Source of the DNA: Castor canadensis
Taxonomy: Eukaryota; Chordata; Mammalia; Rodentia; Castoridae
Assembly: GCF_047511655.1 (NCBI RefSeq)
Contig: NC_133390.1
Location: 128,703,583-128,767,582 of the forward strand
Reading direction: 5' to 3'
DNA: 64,000 nt
Below the pieces are notes generated by a model that saw nothing but the letters and a program-made list of their open reading frames with translations, made no database searches and was not told the DNA's origin. Below, in pieces: positions 59,155 through 64,000 of the stretch. Numbering within the stretch: the first letter of the stretch is position 1; every line of letters starts with the position of its first letter. The translations under genes and the position numbers were made by a program.

Positions 59155-59874
59155 CTTCTACTCTACCATGCACTGCTGCTTCACTCCTTAGTTTCCTTTC
59201 TGAATCCTGTTTAACTGCATGACATCCTGGATGTGGTCCTTAGTCTTCAGTTTTTTTCAGGCAGGCACTAGGGAATGCTACTCACCTTCTCTCACACTCA
59301 TTTCCTGCCTCATAGAAAATTTTTCCTGTGACAGAAGGAGAAGACACTGGCCACAGGGAATGAAATTTCTCCTCCTGCCCTTCTCCCTCTTCTCTCAATG
59401 CATTGGGGTATGGTCACTCCAGGAAGATGACCTTTGGTTCAGGTTGTAAGATGGAAACTGGAGACTGTTGTATACTTTTCCTCCAGGTAAGACTGAGTCT
59501 TCTCAAGTTAGCCAATCCTCACCTCCAGTAATGAACAAATCACATTATCTAGGAGACACCATATTCTTCTTAGAAAGATAAGTCCTCAACTCCTGTCCTT
59601 GGGAGGGGAAGTCTCACCTCTGGAGTTATCTAGTAAGTGATCAGTTAAGGGTTCTTCAAGGAACTGAGACATCGTAGTGAAAATCAGGTTGGATCCTGCA
59701 TCCTGAACAGACCCGTGTTCAGAGGAAAGGATATAGTAAGAACCTACTCACCAAAAGTGGGCTTATTATATTTTCATACAGCAATTCTCTGCCTTCATGA
59801 TTTTCCTACAATCAAAATTCCTATGGTAGTGAAGTAAAATGATAGATTTTAGAGTCAGGGAGTTAGGAGAACTC
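59155..59874. other. no recognisable feature
   Basis: Unassigned sequence. Confidence 0.4.
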
Positions 59875-59875
59875 A

Positions 59876-59945
59876 ATTTTTAATGCTCGGGATCAAACCC
59901 AGGGCCTCATGAATGCTAGGCAAACAGTCTACATGGAGTTATATA
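59876..59945 (-). mobile_element. ID-type SINE fragment, antisense
   Basis: 'gctcgggatcaaacccaggg', 'cctcatgaatgctaggc' and 'aaacagtctacatgg' are the antisense of an ID tRNA-Ala-type unit (B-box side to the left). No B1 partner is seen. Confidence 0.8.
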
Positions 59946-60513
59946 GTCAGTTTATCCTTCCATAATTTAGAAGACAAGTATTATATTTGAGTCCAGTGCA
60001 TTCTATAAACTCTAGGAGATGCATATTATACTATTTGAAGGTTCAGGCAAAGACCTGCCTCATCCCTGAACTCGGGTCTGCATGCTTGAGTGGGTGAGAG
60101 AAAATAATCTACAATCTTCTCTGGGTTCCTCAGGGTCTTTCAGGGATGTTCCCAGGAGTCTGTGTCTCATCTCACATCTTCCAGGTATTAGAAAGAGTCA
60201 GTGTAGTAAGCTCCATCAATGACAAAGAAATGAGGGGAAGAGGTTAGAGTTTTGACTTTTCCTCATCTCAAATATCTTTAATAAACTTGAATATCTTCTT
60301 ACAGATACCCTGGTCTAATTTCTGTCTTTCCTTTATGTCCTGGCGTGAGGAACAACAGACTCTAAATAATCAGGGTGAATCAGACAGTAAAGGAGGCTAC
60401 TGGTTAAATTGGCCTTGGTTTCCTTGATGATCTCACAGTGACTCTTGAAAGTCCAAAGAAGTTTCTGGGTTGGAGGGGGACAACAGGTACTGAGAGCATA
60501 GCTTTCTCTAAAC

Positions 60514-60672
60514 CAGTGGTTCTCAACTCTTGCCTGTATCAGAATCACTTGAAGGACTGTTCAAACAAAAATTACCAGGCTTATTTCCCAGAGTTTCTGA
60601 TTCGTGGGTCTAGAGTGGGATCTGATTGTTTACATTTCTGACAAGTTCTTAAGTTGCTGATGTTGCTAGTCT
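60514..60672 (+). mobile_element. MER5-type hAT DNA transposon remnant
   Basis: Starts 'cagtggttctcaactcttgc', then 'cagaatcacttgaagg', 'ccagagtttctgattcgtgg' and 'tctagagtgggatctga'. This is the well-known MER5A/B order of a non-autonomous hAT-Charlie element, without its far 3' terminus. Confidence 0.88.
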
Positions 60673-60859
60673 TTAGACTATCTTTTGAATATCATCACTC
60701 TGTAGATATATTTCTCATGAAATCATCTTTTCTTTCTGTACCCTGACATCTTTTCATATTTGTAATTTTCCTGCAGAAGCTAGGCAACATGGAAATTGTT
60801 CTCAACCATTTATTTTTCAAATCCAGTATTTTGTCTGGGGATACTGTGATAATGAGAAA

Positions 60860-61010
60860 GTTGCTACTTAAGAGGCAGAGGTAGGAGAATCATGGTTTGA
60901 GGTTAACCTGGGCAAAGTTAGACTGAGACCTTACCAGAAAACTAAAACAAAAATGCTGGGGTGAGGCTTAAGTGGTAGAGCACTTGCTTAGCACTAAGTT
61001 TAAAAACATG
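60860..61010 (+). mobile_element. B1-ID dimeric SINE, 5' part lost
   Basis: The B1 piece begins within the element ('gctacttaagaggcagagg', 'ttgaggttaacctgggc'), followed by an A-rich linker ('actaaaacaaaaatg') and the ID unit 'ggcttaagtggtagagcac' with 'ttgcttagcactaag'. The ID B-box side and tail are degraded. Confidence 0.82.
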
Positions 61011-61750
61011 TTGCTGTATTCAGAGTAGAGAAGAAATACATTTAGCCCTACATCTCTATGCTCCTGTCCCACTGCCTCACTAATGAGCTTGTGGATGGGA
61101 TCTGAGAATTTAAAGACCACTGGACATAATAATTAAGAGTAATTTTTGAAAGAATTGATCCAGGGAAGGTTAGATAGATGTTCAGCTCCTATGAAAAGAC
61201 ATTAAGATGTCTCACCAGAGTCCCCATGGCATGTAGCCTGTGAAACAACCAATTTGATTCTGAGAAATGACTGCCACTTTCTGGAAGTTCTTTTGGGTGA
61301 TATATCCTTACCTCCAAAAAGAACTCTTGAGACAGTCTCGCAAAGAGTCCCATTTACCACGTGCACAGTCTTCCCCTGAGCTCGCAGGCTTCCCACATAG
61401 TAGATGAAAAGTAAAGCCCTCAGCTGAGGCCTCAGCAGCCATGCCATGGCTTCCAGGCAGCACGCCATCTGCACAATGTCTACAAAGGCAAGTGTACACT
61501 ATCTTCTTTCTTTCTGGCCTTGAATTTATTGGCAGAGAAATGTTAAGTAGATTTTTTTTAAGAGTCACCATATTGCAGAAACAGATTGAAGGAAGATGAA
61601 TTTGGGAAAATAGGATTTGCTATAGGAGGGAATCCAGGTCCTGAAAGGGAAGGCACATGGCTGATGTCACAGTTCATACAGAGTCCCCATGGAATGTAGA
61701 AATTTCTTGCCTGTAAAGAGCCTCAACACCAGTGACATTTCTTGACCTGT
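61011..61750. other. no recognisable feature
   Basis: Unassigned. Two overlapping minus-strand frames (61202-61571) have no recognised domain. Confidence 0.4.
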
Positions 61751-61754
61751 TGCT

Positions 61755-61915
61755 TTGAGCAAAATTTTGTGCTACATGTGTTGTGTGAATTGTTTCATTT
61801 TAGTTTTAACAATTGTATGAGTTAGTTAGTGTTGGAATTTTATAAGTGGGGAATAAAGATAAGCTTTCTAAATTTGCACAGATGATAAGCGGTGGAGTCA
61901 GACTCCAAGTTGTAG
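61755..61915 (+). repeat. MIR SINE, diverged
   Basis: 'aattgtttcattttagtttt', 'aacaattgtatgagttagtt', 'ataagtggggaataaagat' and 'gatgataagcggtggagtc' follow the MIR order. Confidence 0.62.
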
Positions 61916-61965
61916 AAAAACTTAAAATGAGATGAAGCATTATGGTTTAGAAAAATTGCTAGCAT

Positions 61966-62360
61966 TGTGTTGTGACTTATGTCTCCCCAAATTTATGTGT
62001 TGAAGCCATAAGCCCCAGTTTGAGGTTTTTAGAGCCAGGGACTTTATAGAAGCTATTGAGGTTAAAGAGATCACAAGTGTGGAGCTCTAATCCAGTATGA
62101 ATTTTTATAAGGGAAGACTTCCTATCCCTACAAAAAGTCAAATAGACATCAGTGATTTGCATATATGGAGAAAAGGCCATTTGAGGACACAGCATGAAAG
62201 TGTCTTCTTTAATGCAAGAAAAGCAGCTGCAGGAGAAACCCCAACTCAATGAAACCTTGGTCTTAGACTTTCAGCCTCCAGACCATAAGAAATACACTTT
62301 TATTGCATAAGTTTGTTGTTCTCTGGTATTCTGTCATGGTAGGCCTAGCAAACTATGTAC
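61966..62360 (+). mobile_element. MLT1/MaLR-type LTR
   Basis: 'cttatgtctccccaaattta', 'tgtgttgaagccataagccc', 'catttgaggacacagcatga', 'ccttggtcttagactttcag' and 'cctccagaccataagaaat' are in MLT1 LTR order. Its ends are worn and no target duplication could be fixed. Confidence 0.87.
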
Positions 62361-62369
62361 ACTACCACC

Positions 62370-62770
62370 ATTCTGGATGTACTTTGCTATCCTTTGATGT
62401 TGAGTTTGGTCACATAAGCTTTGGCTGATGGAATGTTAATAGACTGTGTGAGTAGAGGCTTAAAAATATCCAGTGTTTCAGCTTGCTTTCTTGTGTCTGT
62501 GCTTGTGTCTATCTGAAGGCCTGCTCCACACAGTTTGTCCAAGGAAGATGAGTGACACATGGAGCAGAGCCTGGAAGTGTATAACAGATGCACTTGGCTG
62601 AGCACAGTCTAAGTCAAGCAACCTACAGAAGCAGCAATTCACAGCCAGGCCTCTCTGACCCCTACAACTAACCACAGTGCCCATGGCAGTCAGTGATCAT
62701 TGCCTCAAGCTGCTGAGATCTAAGGTGTTTTCTAGGCAGCATTGCTATGGCAGTAATAGATGTGGGTACT
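62370..62770 (+). repeat. old interspersed repeat, family not assigned
   Basis: Shares its order of words with 29590-29965 ('tggtcacataagctttggct', 'gatggaatgttaatagactg', 'acacatggagcagagcctgg'). It directly follows the MLT1 LTR. Confidence 0.5.
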
Positions 62771-62979
62771 TTACAGAATTTCTGTACAATCATTTTTGTG
62801 ATCATTTCTTGTGGGGGGTGGTAGAGGCAGAGCAATAGCTGCAGAGGAGATGGATGAGTGATAGCTCTAATAATTCCCTCAACTCCCCAACAGTTAAAGT
62901 TAGGAAAAGTTGTAGTCCTTTAAAATATGAGTAAAATGGTATAGAGCTATAAGTTTTACTTCTTCCAGGACAATATTTG

Positions 62980-63062
62980 AGAGGACATAGGAAGAGGGAG
63001 ACAGAGGAGGAAGGAAAAGGGGAGAGAATGGGGAGAGGGAGAGTGAGAGGGAGAAGATGAGA
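62980..63062 (+). repeat. polypurine (GA-rich) tract
   Basis: About 80 bases almost only A and G on the plus strand, with few pyrimidine interruptions. Such tracts can form triplex (H-DNA) structures; here this is inference from composition. Confidence 0.88.
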
Positions 63063-63067
63063 TTTTT

Positions 63068-63200
63068 GGATTCAGTTATGTTGAGTTCAAGGTCCTGGAT
63101 TTGTCACTTACTAGCTCTGGCTGACCTGGCAAATGTTATAGAGCCTCACTGAGCTTCATTTTTCAATCTATAAAAGGGAGGTGCTCATGATATTATCCTT
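63068..63200 (-). repeat. MIR SINE, antisense
   Basis: 'gtcctggatttgtcacttac', 'tagctctggctgacctggc', 'cctcactgagcttcatttt' and 'caatctataaaagggaggtg' are clear antisense MIR. Confidence 0.85.
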
Positions 63201-63519
63201 CCAATCCCCAGTGGTCTGCCTCCCTGGTGGATGGAAAGATCTGCCCCAGAGTGTGTGCTGCTTGCTCATGGTAAGGAACACTGCAGTGACGGGGAAGACA
63301 ATGAATGTTAGACACATAAACCCGCGTGGAGTTGCTCTGGTGTCTAGGTATGTGGAACAACTTAGCCTAGAGGCTGAGGTTGGTTGTAAAGTCTAACCCT
63401 GAGGGGCAAGATGTGGAATCCTAGATCTCCAGACCTGGAAGAATCACGGAGTGCAGGAGTTTCTCAATCTTTAATAATGTATAAGTTCTACCTTGACCTC
63501 AGGGTCCTGATTAACAGCT

Positions 63520-63680
63520 CAGATCCAAAGTTCCACAATTTCCTTATTCTGTGATCTAGGTAAACTTATTTAGCCATTTATTTCTTTACCTTAAAATGAA
63601 GGTAAAAATAGTGTGTCCTTTATAATGTAAGACTGTAATTCTGTAATTCACATTAAACCAAAAGCCCTTAGTACAAGATC
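63520..63680 (-). repeat. MIR SINE, antisense, diverged
   Basis: 'ttccttattctgtgatctag', 'cttatttagccatttatttc' and 'taccttaaaatgaaggtaaa' follow the antisense MIR order loosely. Confidence 0.55.
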
Positions 63681-64000
63681 ATGTCACAGATGAACACTCA
63701 CAAATATAATCTTGGTATATTCACTTTCCCTAATCTCCTTCTTTTGAAGGTAAACTAAGTTTCCCTAAGGTAACCCGAGTTTCAAAGTCACAAGACTCTA
63801 AAGTGTCAAAGTTAGGGTGAGATAGGAGAAAATCTTTGCAGGACAGATAAAGAAGAGGCTTACCCACCTGCTCAGGTTTTAAGATGCACCTGGAAGCCCA
63901 GGATAGAAGGTTAGAATTACACATTCTCAATGTTGGAAACCATCTAGCATCTGCCTTGTCACATTGTGAGAGCACTTTCTATATTTCTATTGGTCGCTCA

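Noticed and set aside
1..64000. CRISPR array, phage, operon or other prokaryotic system
   Set aside because: Repeat content, composition and lack of coding density are those of a mammalian chromosome; no spaced direct repeats were seen.

Overview
This is a piece of mammalian nuclear genome, AT-rich, without operons or long conserved open frames. It is dominated by interspersed repeats in several age layers. Old pan-mammalian repeats are present (MIR, L2, MER5-type and other hAT elements, MLT1-type MaLR LTRs, diverged L1). On top of these lie rodent-type 7SL SINEs (B1 without the internal 29-bp duplication of mouse B1) and tRNA-Ala-type ID SINEs, often fused as B1-ID dimers. The youngest layer is an L1 family with a G-rich 3' UTR tract. 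This SINE mixture, with no B2, suggests a rodent of the squirrel- or beaver-like side, with a beaver (Castor) as the best guess. That is inference from repeat types, not a database match.

No host protein-coding exon, tRNA, snRNA, CRISPR array or bacterial feature could be supported. Every long frame with a recognisable protein belongs to an L1 ORF1 or ORF2 remnant. The remaining sequence is probably intergenic or intronic.

Layout. 0-6 kb: mostly unique DNA with MIR/L2 scraps. 6.0-7.0 kb: a 5'-truncated young L1 (minus). 7.9-12.6 kb: diverged minus-strand L1, a B1-ID SINE and a middle-aged L1 3' end. 12.6-18.8 kb: unique sequence, one MIR, a degenerate minisatellite and TA-rich satellites. 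18.8-22.3 kb: a 5'-truncated minus-strand L1 with a second, tiny plus-strand L1 nested in its ORF2. 22.9-29.5 kb: a structurally complete plus-strand L1 (5' UTR, ORF1, ORF2, 3' UTR, tail, perfect 13-bp target duplication) with both ORFs broken. 30.5-31.1 kb: an endogenous-retrovirus LTR with a primer-binding site, followed by an inverted copy of its own 5' end. 32.0-35.4 kb: an old minus-strand L1 carrying a younger L1 piece, a 1.0-kb solo LTR and a SINE. 36.1-37.2 kb: old L1 with a 428-bp solo LTR, then a B1-ID SINE and an L1 3' end. 38.8-46.3 kb: scattered L1, ID and B1 copies. 47.5-64 kb: microsatellites, B1, hAT elements, two MLT1 LTRs, MIRs and a 180-bp L1 tail, with long unassigned stretches.

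The main story is layered retrotransposition. Target duplications let several insertions be ordered in time, and two divergent L1 copies form a kilobase-scale inverted repeat. I found no convincing new gene system.
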